Of a stretch of 64,000 bases of DNA, positions 44,425 through 54,795 are shown one piece after another (the stretch's first letter is position 1; every line of letters begins with the position of its first letter). This DNA comes from Ctena decussata (Eukaryota > Mollusca > Bivalvia > Lucinida > Lucinidae): positions 3,690,803-3,754,802 of the forward strand of contig OZ022515.1 of NCBI GenBank assembly GCA_963989385.1, given 5' to 3'. Both the position numbers and the translations under genes were made by a program. Below the pieces are notes generated by a model. That model searched no databases. It had not been told where the DNA came from and was given only the letters and a program-made list of their open reading frames with translations.

Positions 44425-44951
44425 GGCGGGTGCGATTTAGAACTTCTGGAAGCAGAATATCACGTGATAGAAGACGTAAAACCACGTGACAGAAGATGCG
44501 CAGAAGACGGAAGAACGAAAACAAATCGAACAAGCCGTAAAATCGGAAGTGGGAAAAATCAAAGAAAGCTGTCCCGATTGGAGGAAATAGTAATGGCTGC
44601 CCCTTCGATTGGCACATTTCCCAATGGCTTATGACAAGAAAGAGCAATGATAGCATCGCTTTAATTTTTGCGAGTGTTTTATCCGAAAATGAAATTTTTG
44701 TTTTCTACTTTTAATCGGGTTTTCGTTAGAAACATTGAAACACCAGAAACCACCACATACCCCAAACACCAAAAACCAGTTAAAAACATTTCTAACCACT
44801 TTTCAATATTTTTATACATAATATTTATCAGTTGAATTATCTTATATCAATGAAAGGCACGGTGCATAACCATATCGGACGCTATCTGTGAAAATCTGCG
44901 TTATTTGACTCTTATCTGTGAGTGCTACGGACTCTATTTGTTACTTGCCAT

Positions 44952-44994
44952 GGACGCTTCGGCGATTCAGTCGAAGAAAAAGGGACAAAACGTG
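44952..44994 (+). CDS. candidate first exon (15 codons) inside the inner TIR element
   Basis: ATG opens 'MDASAIQSKKKGQN' and runs into a strong splice donor, GT|GTAAGT at 44993-45000; without splicing a stop follows at once. The exon would end two bases into a codon, which fits the frame of the candidate second exon at 45450. No known product. It may belong to the transposon or be chance. Confidence 0.3.
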
Positions 44995-45449
44995 TAAGTA
45001 CTGGGTTTCATGGTTTCCACGGAACACATACCTTATTTTTCCTAATATTTACGCCGATATCATTCAGCTAGCGATGTCCAGTGCTTGTCATCAGTGAAAT
45101 CAAATGCTGCGTGATAGTGCAGGAGCGTACACGGCCCATGAAAACAAGGAATAACTCAGTGTTTTTATTTGTAGGTAATGAATTTCGTCCTTAATTTACG
45201 AAGATAATTATGTTCTTGATAATTTAGGTGCATAAATAAAATCTTTACGTTGATATCAATGTTTAAAGGACACCACCCATTATTTTCAATGTTCCGGATT
45301 CTATTTGTGTCTCAGAAATAATGCAATATTATGCCAACGGACAGATGTTGTCCTCAAGGCAACGGACTATACTTGTGAGCAGCGGACCTTACTTGTGATG
45401 TTTGTTTTCTTTTTTTTCAACCAAAAACGTCGTAAAAGATCAAACTTGT

Positions 45450-45624
45450 GGTTGCATCAGCCAAAACGGCGAAGGCTAAGTCCCGAATTTGAAAAAAGCC
45501 CTGCGGCGCATGCTGAATTCGTGTCCACAGTAGACTGCCAAAAAGAGGCCATGTCACCCACAACGGTTCACTCAAAAGATGTAAAGGAAGTTGACAGTGC
45601 TCTCTCCAAGTATGGGTTTCTTTG
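45450..45624 (+). CDS. candidate terminal exon, basic then acidic short protein
   Basis: A pyrimidine tract (45405-45421) leads to an AG at about 45449. The frame then encodes 'SNLWLHQPKRRRLSPEFEKS' and ends 'KEVDSALSKYGFL' with TGA. PKRRRL resembles a nuclear localisation signal. Phase agrees with the exon at 44952. The acceptor is unusually far from the pyrimidine tract. The product is not recognised, and the pair could encode about 70 residues. Confidence 0.3.
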
Positions 45625-45689
45625 ACCTAATATTATGCATATAGTTACACCAACCTATAGATGTTGTTCATAATAAACCGCAACTCTAG

Positions 45690-47006
45690 GTGTCCACCAC
45701 CGTTTGTACTTATAACTATTCTATTCTATCCCATCTATCCCATAATCTTACTAGGTCGCTGGTGCACCACAAATGACTTCGAAACAATCCCTTTCCACCT
45801 TGTTCCGTCTTCAGCTGCCCTAGCCGAGCTGGCAAAATACATTCCTGTCCACTACTTGATATTGTCTTCCCACCTCCTCCTCCGTCCACCCCCTCCCCCT
45901 TCCCCTTTCACAGTGCCCTGAAGAATTATCTTTGCTAAACCAGGAGACCTTGAGACGTGGCCAAACCACCCCAGCCCCCGCCTCCCGACCAGCGTCAGGA
46001 GCCCATCATATTATCCAATGGCTGCTTGGAACTTCCTGCCAACCTCCTCATTGGTTATATGGTCCTTGTACGAAATGTTCAGTAACCTTGGGTAGCATCT
46101 CATTTCAAAGGCCTGCGTTCTTTTCTCTAACTCTGCTGTCAAGGCCCACGATTCACAGGCATACAGAAATATGGAAATGACAAAGGAGCGCATAAGTCTC
46201 ACCCTTGATCCAACAGACATGCCGCTATCTCAAAATTGGTTTCAGCTTGGTAAGAGCTGAAGTGGCTTGTGCAATCCTTGAGAGAACCTCATGTTTTGAG
46301 CCATCATCCGAGACAACTGACCCAAGGCAGTTGAAGCTGCTTACAGTACCCAGCTTTTGTCCTTTTACCTTGATCTCCATCTGGATGCCATCTGCACTGT
46401 TCGTCATCAGTTTGGTCTTCTCAGCACTGATCTCCATCTTACACCTTGTGCAGGTTTGGTCGAGACTTTCAACTAGAGCCTCTAGTTCCTGCTCTTCCTC
46501 AGCTAGAGCGTCTATGTCATTGGCAAACCGCAGATTGACAATGTCTCTGCCGCCCATGCCAACGCCCCCCCCCCCCCCCACCCCGCCACATTCTTCCTGA
46601 GTATAAGACATGATCCGTTCGAGAAAAATGTTGAAGAAGGTGGGTGACAGAAGACAGCCTTGTCTTACTCCAACTGTTGATCTGAACCATTCTCCTGTGC
46701 TGCCATTGATCAGGACTGCACTTGTAGCCTTGTCGTATAGCTGCTCTATGGTGCGAACTAGACCTGCACCGACATTGCACCTCCGCATGGTGGCCCATAT
46801 GGCTGCATGCCATACCCTGTCAAAGGCTTTTTTGAAATCAATGAAGCAAGGCACAGATTCTGTTGATGTTGGAGATACTTTTCACACAGGAATCTACGGC
46901 TGAAGATCTGTTCTGTGGTGCTCCTTCCCGCTCGGAACTTAGCCTGTTCCACAGCGATTATCTCTTCGGCCTGTGGTTTAAGCCTGTTCAAGATTACTTT
47001 CAGCAT
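45690..47006 (-). pseudogene. non-LTR retrotransposon reverse transcriptase, catalytic site mutated
   Basis: Read right to left: 'EQAKFRAGRSTTEQIF' (RT fingers, 47006-46760), after a frameshift 'FIDFKKAFDRVWH' (motif A), 'GVRQGCLLSPTFFNIFLERI' (motif B), a glycine run from a G tract, then 'LRFANDIDAL' where FADD is expected. The first Asp is Asn (codon AAT at 46521-46519), which should abolish polymerisation. 'MEISAEKTKLMTN' and 'IRLMRSFV'-like text follow (46220-46011), then a broken tail (45925-45690) with 'ILQGTVKGE' and 'RRRRWEDNIK'. Frameshifts and stops throughout. It resembles RTE/jockey-like animal elements; clade uncertain. No endonuclease domain is seen. Confidence 0.85.
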
Positions 47007-47994
47007 AACTTATAACTGCAACTGCAAAAAATATGTATACGCGCGTATTGAAACGCTGGTTCATTTCTTCGGCTTTGAGGTGACCAAAATCCTCTGAAAA
47101 GTTTTCAAATGTGTGCAAGAAGAGAAATCAATCAATCATGAACGATATCTAAATAGAAATCTGCCTCGTGTTGATACCATTTTCGGATTCACTAGACAAA
47201 TGTAGGCCCATGCTTCTGAAGCACAGATAGTTTCCGATGTTATTGGCAGATAGAGTCCTGTGTGAAGCACGATTAGCCGCTGATAGAGTCTTGTGCCAGG
47301 CGCATACAGCATCCGGTGCCATTGTAAAAGGTACAAAAATCCGATTTTCTTCAAAAAGGAGATATTCTTTCAACTCAGAGCCTTACAAAATTTTAAATTC
47401 ATTCATTAGGGTCAAACTTATCCAACCGATCTGTTTTCGTTCCATTGCGTTCGCCACTTTTCGGCGTTCAAAGTGGACACACTCTTCAAAATTGTCAAAT
47501 CTTGACCTTCATTCCAGCTTGTAGACTCGAAAGTAAATACGAATTAGGCATAACAGCTATAGATAGATACTGGAAGACACTGAAGTCTGATGTTCCGTGC
47601 ACTTTATGCCCCATAAGAAAATGTGTTGTTTACAATTATATTAGAGTCTATTAACACCCACCCTTACCTTGTTTTCCACTTTGGGACGGATAGAATCCTA
47701 AACTAACGCAAATAGACTCCGAAATACACAGATAGAGTCCAGTTTTCACAGATAGCGTCCGATATGGTTATGCACCGTGAAAGGGCGTGATGCGCGATCA
47801 CGTGACCTCTTCCGTCTTCCAGCTTCTGCTCAAAATTCGGAAGGTGCAGAAGTGCTTCTAAAACCAGAAGTGAGCCGTTCGATTTGATGGAAGCAGAAGA
47901 AGTTTTCAACTTCTGTTTTCAGAAGACGTGAATCGAACAGAAATTACAAGCTCCTTCTTCTGGAAGGCATCTTCTGTCTCAAATCGCACCCGCC

Positions 47995-48299
47995 ATGTTA
48001 CAGTATCTATGAAAAACGTGTACATGTAACTCAGTAACTGTATTAAAAGATCTAACAATCAACACTTACTAAAGTGTGAAACTTACACAAACTGGACCTT
48101 TTCAACGAGACGACAGCACATCTCATTTCTAATCGGTGTTATTTTTGTCCCGTCTTCAAGTCGCTTTTCCGATCACGTGCACGTATTTTCCAAATTGGAT
48201 AAAAGGAATTCCCGGGCTGGTTACCGGCGTATATTATGAATTTTCGGCCCACATAGGAGCACATACTAGGATCGTGGTGTAATGTAGTACATGTAGTGA
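47995..48299. other. no gene seen
   Basis: Short flank with no recognised feature. Confidence 0.4.
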
Positions 48300-48425
48300 G
48301 TGAGTGAGTGAACTCGGGCTTAACGTCCCACCAACAACGAGGTCATATGGAGACGGGACCTCGGTTTAAAGTCTCATCCGAAAGACCGGAGAAGCGGGGG
48401 ATCGATCTTGCGACCCCTGGGGGTA
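48300..48425. repeat. SINE-like bivalve repeat
   Basis: (GTGA)n followed by 'actcgggcttaacgtcccac', 'ggagacgggacctcgg' and 'gcgacccctggggg'. I recognise this as a short dispersed repeat from other molluscs. 'gatcgatcttgcgacccc' is a tRNA-like B-box region. Confidence 0.5.
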
Positions 48426-48960
48426 GTACATGTAACTCAGTCATTCATTATACATGTATATATAATCAAAGTAAGAAATCAAAATGACATATCGCTTCAA
48501 AATTAAAGACAGAAATAATGAATATAATAATATAGTTTATACTTGATTTATTTGTACAAATTTCTCACATACAAATACAGTTCATGGACATAAACTATTC
48601 ACACAGAAGGGATTCAGAGGAATGTCACAATGACTTTTTAATTTATACTAATATGTTATAATAATGATTTATACTTGATTATGAGTGAAGTAGAATTCCA
48701 ATGTAATTGTAACGGCTTAGGAGGTCTAAGCCTTCCCAAGAATAGTGTGGTTAGGTTAACTGAACGTCCCGACATGACCATAGCTGTTTACCGTGGATGA
48801 TAAACAATAGCAAGAAAAAAAAAATGAACAAAATGCAGTAGACATTATCCAGTTAGCCCCTCTTCATAGCCTATTTGATATTATATAAATCTTGCACTTT
48901 CAGTAGGACCTCTACTGTCGTCACGGTAACTGCTGTATCTGTGAGTTTCAAGGGTAAGTG
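48426..48960. other. no gene seen
   Basis: AT-rich sequence, nothing recognised. Confidence 0.45.
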
Positions 48961-50033
48961 GATAAGATTAGAGGAGATGATGTGTTTACTTTGCAAAGCA
49001 TATGCTCACTAAGGAAATGCAGAGGTCAAAATACATACCTTGCTTTTTTAGATATGTCTAAGGCGTTCGACAGAGTATGGAGAGACGCTGCGTTTTACTT
49101 ACTATGGAAGTATGGAATTAAAGGCAAAATATGGCGCCTCTTTAGAGAACTGTATAAGCATGTTAGTGATAAAGTGCTGTTCGGCGAAACTGAATCTGAA
49201 TGGTACGAGCAAGAATTTGGCCTAAAGCAGGGCTGCGTTGCCTATCCAACTTTCTTCAATGTCCTTATGAATGAGCTTACATCAGACCTTACAATTTTGC
49301 GAAACGCTGGCATTTGAAACTTAATGAAAGTAAGTCCCAAATAATGATTATTGGAAAACGCATTATAGATCGAATCTGGCAAATAGGCGCACTGTCTTTA
49401 AAAGAAACCAATCCGTACATTTACCTTACGCAAACTCTTTAAACCACACTATCATATCCACAAGTTCATAAAAGTCTTGGATGAAAACAAATTAAATGGC
49501 CTGACCCGTATCCTTAACTACCATGCAGACGTCAAAAGGATAGAATTAGGGACTTCTATATGGAAGTCGGTGATACTTCTACCGATAGCCCATGGATATA
49601 GTGTGTGGTTCCCAACTACTACAGACTCTAATTTCTTAGACTCAGTGCAATATCAGGCTGCAAAAGTCATAATTTAGACGCGGCTTAACCCTCCGAAATG
49701 CGCAGTTATTTGCGAACTAGGCTGGGAACCAATCCACGATTTCTTAAACAGGCAACTTCACGCCCCCAAGCTTTTCCTGACTCACGTCTATGTAAAATTA
49801 CATTTGACGAGCTGAGGCCCCTTTCCGACGATGCAGGGGGACCTTGGAATTATCCTGGTTATATTAACAATCTAATATTGAATTATAACGTGAATACTGA
49901 GAATATAAATACTACAAGTCATTGCGAATTACTGAAGAATCATCCGAGAAATTGAAAGCCGACTGCCAAACTAAATCTAGCCTTTCGTACTATATGACGA
50001 GTATCATATCCAGAATGACAGTCAAGCATATTT

Positions 50034-50362
50034 GAGCCGCGACACGACAAAACCAACAACGTGGTTGTGCGCCTAGCGCAGACTCAGATCAGCCTGTGCG
50101 TCCGCCCAGTTGTTGTTGTTGTTGTTGTTGTTGTATAAATTCTGCCTTTTTAGGCACACCTCGCATAAACGAGTAGAACTTTGGGGGTAATCCACCACCG
50201 CTGAATAGTTTGATCACTCTTTGCTAAGCGCTTAAAGGATAGCCAAAGATCTAAGCTACCTCCATGCGGACAGCGAAGACTGATCAGACTGGGCGGATGC
50301 CCAGGCTGAACTGAGTGCGCTGGGCGCACAACCACATTGTTGGGTTTCTCGTGTCGCGGCTC
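50034..50362. mobile_element. GAGCCGCGAC-family MITE with (GTT)n, ATTT duplication
   Basis: Left GAGCCGCGACACGACAAAACC, right ending 'tctcgtgtcgcggctc', ATTT on both sides (50030-50033 and 50363-50366). A (GTT)8-9 run at 50108-50133 and about 100 bases of extra sequence expand the middle. It is inserted in the non-LTR pseudogene, so it is younger than that element. Confidence 0.9.
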
Positions 50363-50404
50363 ATTTAAAGGCTGCACCATTTAAACAGGCGAGATTAAAA
50401 CTTT

Positions 50405-50502
50405 TGGACGGACACACGGCGCCAAGTGTGTGCAACTATGGTTACGTACCGTTGAGCCACTTGGGTAACGTCGATAGGAGAATTGAACTGAACTGAACTG
50501 AA
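50405..50502 (-). repeat. dispersed repeat with (CTGAA)n end
   Basis: Reverse complement of 19895-20000: 'ggcgccaagtgtgtgcaact', 'atggttacgtaccgttgagc', 'cacttgggtaacgtcgatag', then 'gaattgaactgaactgaact'. It separates the MITE from the resumed ORF2 sequence. Confidence 0.7.
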
Positions 50503-50901
50503 CTTTTGGCCAGAATTAACTCCTTGCCGTTAAACGAAACATTACACAGAATAAATATGCTTGGCAATAGTTTGTGTAATCTCTGTTCCAACAATAGCCC
50601 AGAGACTTTAGGCCATTTCATATTATGCTGCTACTACTTTACTAATGAAAGAGAAATTTTAATGTCGAATTTGAAAGAATCTGTACTTAACATAAAAGGA
50701 CAAGCAGTATATGATTTGTTTTTGGCTTTACCGATGACGGAAAAACTCCAGCTGTTAATAGGAGACACAGGACAATACATTGATACAGAGACCAACAATG
50801 TCTTTGACCACTTTGGTAAAATTCAGGGAAATCAGGCAAGAGGCGACAATGTGAAAATTCACTTTTACTGGAAACTGCATAGAAAAACTCAGTCACGGTA
50901 G

Positions 50902-51356
50902 ACCTTGTTCCGAAGCCATGCATGTTCTGCAGCATCAGCCCTGGGTCTGCAGCACTGTTTGCATATGTCCTCAAAATACGACGTTTCCAGTCTTAAGCCA
51001 TTGCATTATGGGTATTTTTCGTCGTCTGCTGAAATTGTCGTCATGAATATTTTGACAATATTGGTCTGACTAACTCTAGTAGAAATGATGTCTAGGCAGC
51101 AAAGTTTGGATCTCAGATCAGGCCCCACGTTTGTGGGGCCTGATCTGGATCCAAACTGTTTGCCTAGATACCCCTAAAGGGCTATCCCGAATGGAATGGG
51201 TTAAAAGAGGTAAATATCAGTACCTTGACAATTAGCGATGAAACACACCTTGTTTTACAATAAAGTAACACCAATAGTATATTTATTTAATTTATTTCAG
51301 TATATATTATAGATGAGCAAACAATAATAACAATATTAGGAGTCTCAAGACAATAT
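50902..51356. repeat. no gene; hairpin at 51095-51175
   Basis: 'tttggatctcagatcaggcc' and its inverse 'ggcctgatctggatccaaa' form a strong hairpin around 'ccacgtttgtgg'. 'gtctaggcag' and 'tgcctagata' extend it. Otherwise nothing recognised. Confidence 0.65.
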
Positions 51357-51589
51357 GAGCTGTGAAATAACAGAACCAACAATGTGGCATGTGTGCACAG
51401 CGAAGATGCAGCTCATCCTCTGCAGATGCCTAGACTGACTAGGGTCTTTACTATATGCTTAATGGCTAGCTAAGCTTATCCGCTAGTTCCATGCCGACAG
51501 CGAAGACTCTGATCAGACTGGGCAAATACCCAGACTGAGCTGAGTCTTCACTGGGCACACACGCCACATTGTTGGTCCTGTCACGGCTC
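51357..51589. mobile_element. GAGCCGCGAC-family MITE, diverged
   Basis: Left GAGCTGTGAAATAACAGAACC, right 'ttggtcctgtcacggctc'. Inner arms 'agcgaagactctgatcagac' are conserved. No clean target duplication. Confidence 0.75.
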
Positions 51590-51707
51590 AATGATATTAT
51601 TTCTCGAGGCTTATTATTAATGTATTTGAAGATTATGAACACAAACACACAACGAATGGCCCTATGAAAGCCATATGACATTAACTTTTGGTGAAGATAT
51701 CCTTTGG
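51590..51707. other. no gene seen
   Basis: Short AT-rich flank. Confidence 0.4.
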
Positions 51708-52210
51708 TCATACAGAATGGTACCCCATTAGCTTGTGGCCATACAGTCAGACTGGTATCCCATTATCTTGCAGCCATACAGTCAGACTGGTACCCCATTA
51801 TCTTGTGGCCATACAGTCAGACTGGTACCCCATTATATTGTGGTCATACAGACTGGTACCCTATTATCTTGTGGCCATAGTCAGACTGGTACCCCATTAT
51901 CTTGCAGCCATACAGTCATACTGGTACCCCATTATCTTGTGGCCATAGAGACTGGTACCCCATTATCTCATGGTCATACAGACTGGTACCCCATTATCTT
52001 GTGGCCATACAGTCAGACTGGTACCCCATTATATTGTGGTTATACAGACTGGAACCCCATTATCTTGTGGCCATACAGTCAGACTGGTATCCCGTTATCT
52101 TGTGGCCATACAGACTGGTACCCAATTATCTCATGGTCATTTAGACTGGTATCCCATTATCTTGTGGCCATACAGTCAGACTCGTACCACATTATCTTGT
52201 GGTCGAAAAT
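51708..52210. repeat. ~26-35-bp 'gactggtaccccattatctt' minisatellite
   Basis: About 16 copies of 'agactggtaccccattatct' plus 'tgtggccatacagtc', with or without a 5-9 base 'agtcag' segment, so unit length alternates. Frames across it on both strands are by-products. Confidence 0.85.
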
Positions 52211-52489
52211 ATAACTTCTCTCTTGATAATACCTTGAGGCCATACAAACTGTTTTCATTCCCGTGCAGAAACAGACCAGTTACTGTTAAGTACATACAAT
52301 GGTCAGCTAGTTGCTGGTAGGCCACATGATAGTCAGACCAGTTAGCAATAGGACACATGAGTCAGACCAACATCTAGAAAGACAAAACAGAGTCAGACCT
52401 GTAGGCCACATTATGGTCTGACCAGTTACTGGTAGGACACAAATTAGTCATATTACATGCTTATAAATAAATACTTCATTACTTTATTA
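52211..52489. repeat. no gene; worn repeat tail
   Basis: Looser 'agtcagacc..tagtaggacacat' echoes continue to about 52455. Confidence 0.4.
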
Positions 52490-52688
52490 CAGAGCTTTAG
52501 ATAAGAGAGGGTATTGAGGATAATTTGAAAACACTTTTTCTTATTTCTCAACAAAAACATATGTTGTGACCCCTCATTAGAACCGTCTCAGCGAGACGGT
52601 TCTAATGAGGGGCCACAACATATGCTTTTACAGAGACATAGGAAAATCTTCCCTAAATTATCCCTTTTACCACTTATCTGGAGCACTG
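52490..52688. mobile_element. 199-bp fold-back MITE (CAGAGCTCTAGATAAGAG family), TTATTA duplication
   Basis: Left CAGAGCTTTAGATAAGAGAG, right the inverse 'cttatctggagcactg'. TTATTA on both sides (52484-52489 and 52689-52694). The core is a strong hairpin, 'cctcattagaaccgtctc' with its inverse around 'agcg'. Relatives at 58956-59158 and 59836-60494. Confidence 0.85.
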
Positions 52689-53092
52689 TTATTATTTTGG
52701 TAGTAAGACATGAATGACTCCAAATCCATATCAATCCTATTAAATGCCCTGAGAGGTTGCATTTTATGAAAAAGGGTTGTTACTTCGAGTCTGAAAAGTC
52801 TACTAAATGCTTCCAGACAAAAGTACTAATAAGGTTTTAACCATGTAAGAATAACAGCTGAACTTTTGCATATTAAAACTGCTGATATTTGCATAAATGC
52901 AAAATAGACTATGATGTGGTAAACATACAACTATATATAAACTATAATATCTGAGTATTTCAAACCTCGAATTTTGCAAGTCTGGCATATATTTTTTTTT
53001 GGAAAAAGAGGGAAAGGGGGGGGGGGGGGGGGGGGGGGAGGGTAGAATGGGGCACTTAATAGGATTAAATCAGTCTTGAGTTTATCTGTAAT
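52689..53092. other. no gene seen; G-tract
   Basis: A G tract of about 25 bases at 53016-53040 with flanking AG-rich sequence. The minus frame at 52931-53161 crosses it and is not a gene. Confidence 0.5.
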
Positions 53093-53375
53093 AAGCTGTG
53101 GTTGAGAGGTTACAGATGCTCGGTTATGGTGCAGAAAGTCGCCAGAAGGTTGTGGGTTCATGACTCAACGTCACCATCTGAAGACTGGAAAACTCTGACA
53201 ATCCAGCAGTAAATGGGTACCTTTTTGGAATCAGGGAAGGACAAGGCAGTGAAAGGAGAGGGATGAGCTCCACCTTTCATCTGCTATGCCCAAGATACAG
53301 TGGGTCTCTAACCCCAACTGCCCCTATGGCTAGTATGCTATGGGAAACCTTTACCTTTTGTTAATCTGTGGATTC
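53093..53375 (+). repeat. SINE with tRNA-Ser-like head
   Basis: 'tgtggttgagaggttacaga' resembles the A-box region of a tRNA-Ser (TGGNNGAGNGGTTA). 'gttgtgggttcatgactc' resembles the B-box 45-50 bases later. The body to about 53375 is non-coding. Confidence 0.55.
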
Positions 53376-53414
53376 CCCTTCCAGGAAGGAAATACCCATC
53401 TAACAAAAGAACTG

Positions 53415-53635
53415 GGGCCTTATTCATAAAACGACTTAAGTGGTTGCTATGCTGTTGCTAAGGCTAAATTTCTTTGAAGGAGATTCCCTACAACTATGAA
53501 ATTTGCTCTGGAGGAACAGTCTTACAAAGACTGTTCCTCCAGACCAAATTTCATAGTTGAAGGGAATCTCCTTTATAGATATTTAGCCTTAGCAACAGCA
53601 TAGCAACGACTTAAGTGGCTTTATGAATACGGCCC
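53415..53635. mobile_element. 221-bp fold-back MITE (GGGCCGTATTC family), CTG duplication
   Basis: Left GGGCCTTATTCATAAAACG, right ending 'tttatgaatacggccc'. CTG flanks both sides (53412-53414 and 53636-53638). The centre is a long hairpin: 'tctggaggaacagtctta' with its inverse. Two more full copies at 58641-58861 and 60197-60415. Confidence 0.9.
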
Positions 53636-53768
53636 CTGAATCAGATGTAAATTTGTGCAATGTTTTGGAAGGGAAACCACTTGCCTCAAAACCAATTGCA
53701 AATAATCAGGAAACTCAAACACCCTTTATTCACAATAATGTGACTGGAAACAAGCTACAACATAATAT

Positions 53769-54003
53769 GAGCCGCGACACGAGAAAACCAACTATGTGGT
53801 TGTGTGCCCAGCACAGACTCAGATCAGCCTGGGTATCCACCGAGACTGGTCAGACTTTGCTAAACACATACAGGGTAGCTAAGGGTCTAAGCTACCTCTA
53901 TGTGGACAGTGGAGACTCTGATCAGGCTGGGCGGGTGCCCAGGCTGATCTGAGTCTGCACTGGGCACACAATCAGTTTTTTTGGTTTTCTTGCTTCGCAG
54001 CTT
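53769..54003. mobile_element. GAGCCGCGAC-family MITE
   Basis: Left GAGCCGCGACACGAGAAAACC, right worn ('tcttgcttcgcagctt'). The arms are conserved. The frame at 53623-53952 is a translation of this and the previous MITE ('MSRDTRKPTMWLCAQ'). Confidence 0.8.
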
Positions 54004-54589
54004 ATCAAGTTTCTTCTCATAGACCTCACTTCACGGCTCATATAGTCTCTTCTCATAGACATTTATCATCTCCAACACAATAGTTTGTAATTCTACAAAC
54101 ATTCATATTGACCAAGCCTGTCTTGTTGGCTGTAGAGAACGCTTTTGGCACATAACCAGGGTTGCAGATCTGCTTGAACCATGGTGTGATCCTTCTCTAG
54201 CCAATCATCATTAGCATCTCATCAATTGTCCAATTCAAACTGGCCTGAAATGACTGAAATACTATTAAAAGGCCTTCAAACACTTCATTCAAAAATCCAT
54301 TCATACTTTCAAATATCCTTTGTAAAACTGTTTTTCTCCTAAAACAAAACAACCTGATATAGACAGAAATACTGTCTCAAAGGGCTGTTAAACCCAAAAC
54401 AATCAATCAATCAATCGATCAATCAAACTAAAACAAAAACTATCATGAAACAATGCCATTATCCCATTACCAAAGTGTATTTTAATTGAAAAGCCCATTA
54501 TCAACAGCACCATTAACATATCAAAAATAATTTTAAGGACACTGCATGTCAAAAAGTACTCTACTGCATGGCCAAATGCTTTTACAATG
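54004..54589. repeat. no gene; SINE tails
   Basis: 'ctgaaatgactgaaatacta' (54244) and 'ctgatatagacagaaatact' with 'aaccc' and (AATC)n (54353-54425) are SINE 3' ends. Heads are not clear. No coding sequence. Confidence 0.5.
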
Positions 54590-54795
54590 TTCTTCCACCA
54601 ATTTTTTTACAAGGAGACAATTTCTGTGACTTCCCATTTCCTTTCTTGGTCAACAAACTTTTCGGAAAAGGGGTCAACCATTAAAGGATAGAATTTGCTC
54701 ATACATGAGCAAATTCTTTCCTTTAAGTGTTGACCCCCTAGAGAAGGGAGGGGAAAATGAAAATGATGGAGTTATTTCCCTTGAAGAAGGAACCA
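54590..54795. repeat. dispersed repeat family R
   Basis: 'caatttctgtgacttcccat' (inverse of the usual right end), 'caaccattaaaggatagaat', 'ttgctcatacatgagcaaat', 'cctttaagtgttgacccc' and 'tatttcccttgaagaagg'. The TTTGCTC/GAGCAAA hairpin core is clear here. Confidence 0.65.

Larger units (their letters stand above)
44858..47779. mobile_element. inner 2.9-kb TIR element, CACGGTG ends, AAAGG duplication
   Basis: Perfect 37-bp terminal inverted repeats begin CACGGTGCATAACCATATCG at 44858 and end inversely at 47779. AAAGG flanks both sides (44853-44857 and 47780-47784). Subterminal copies of 'ggactctatctgtg' occur at 44900-44945 and at 47165-47760 in inverse orientation, possible transposase-binding sites. 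CACNRTG ends with 5-bp duplications resemble Transib/RAG-group transposons, but no such transposase is recognised. A dead non-LTR element sits inside at 45690-47006. Confidence 0.7.
44425..47994. mobile_element. outer TIR element, GGCGGGTGCGATTT ends, ATGTT duplication
   Basis: Left GGCGGGTGCGATTTAG (44425), right its inverse (to 47994). ATGTT lies on both sides (44420-44424 and 47995-47999). Its own sequence is 44425-44857 and 47785-47994 (about 640 bp), rich in AGAAGACG/CTTCTG motifs and CACGTG; the middle is a younger insertion. Non-coding by inspection. Confidence 0.65.
48961..50901 (+). pseudogene. broken non-LTR retrotransposon ORF2 (RT to zinc knuckle)
   Basis: 48961-49290 gives RT fingers and 'TYLAFLDMSKAFDRVW' (motif A), then 'FGLKQGCVAYPTFFNVLMNE' (motif B). 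At about 49290 a deletion removes the YADD region, and the text resumes out of frame as 'WHLKLNESKSQIMIIGKR'. 49477-49680 ('DENKLNGLTRILNYHADVKR', 'SVQYQAAKVI') and 49680-49955 ('PPKCAVICELGWEP', 'PWNYPGYINNLI') continue the thumb and linker in changing frames. After insertions (50034-50362 and 50405-50502) the end reads 'ARINSLPLNETLHRINMLG' with a C-x2-C-x9-H-x4-C knuckle (50575-50630) and a stop at 50901. Dead copy, probably the same family as 32656-33425. Confidence 0.85.

Noticed and set aside
44342..44656. Opposed frames of 104 and 90 residues
   Set aside because: They mirror each other across the outer TIR element arm and show no recognisable motif.
51688..52320. Several frames of 80-159 residues
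   Set aside because: They cover the 'gactggtaccccattat' minisatellite in different frames at once.
53623..53952. 109-residue frame 'MSRDTRKPTMWLCAQ...' and similar frames at 31722-31970, 35852-36034 and 50150-50380
   Set aside because: All are translations of GAGCCGCGAC-family MITE arms, which stay open by composition. The same peptide text recurs wherever the MITE occurs.
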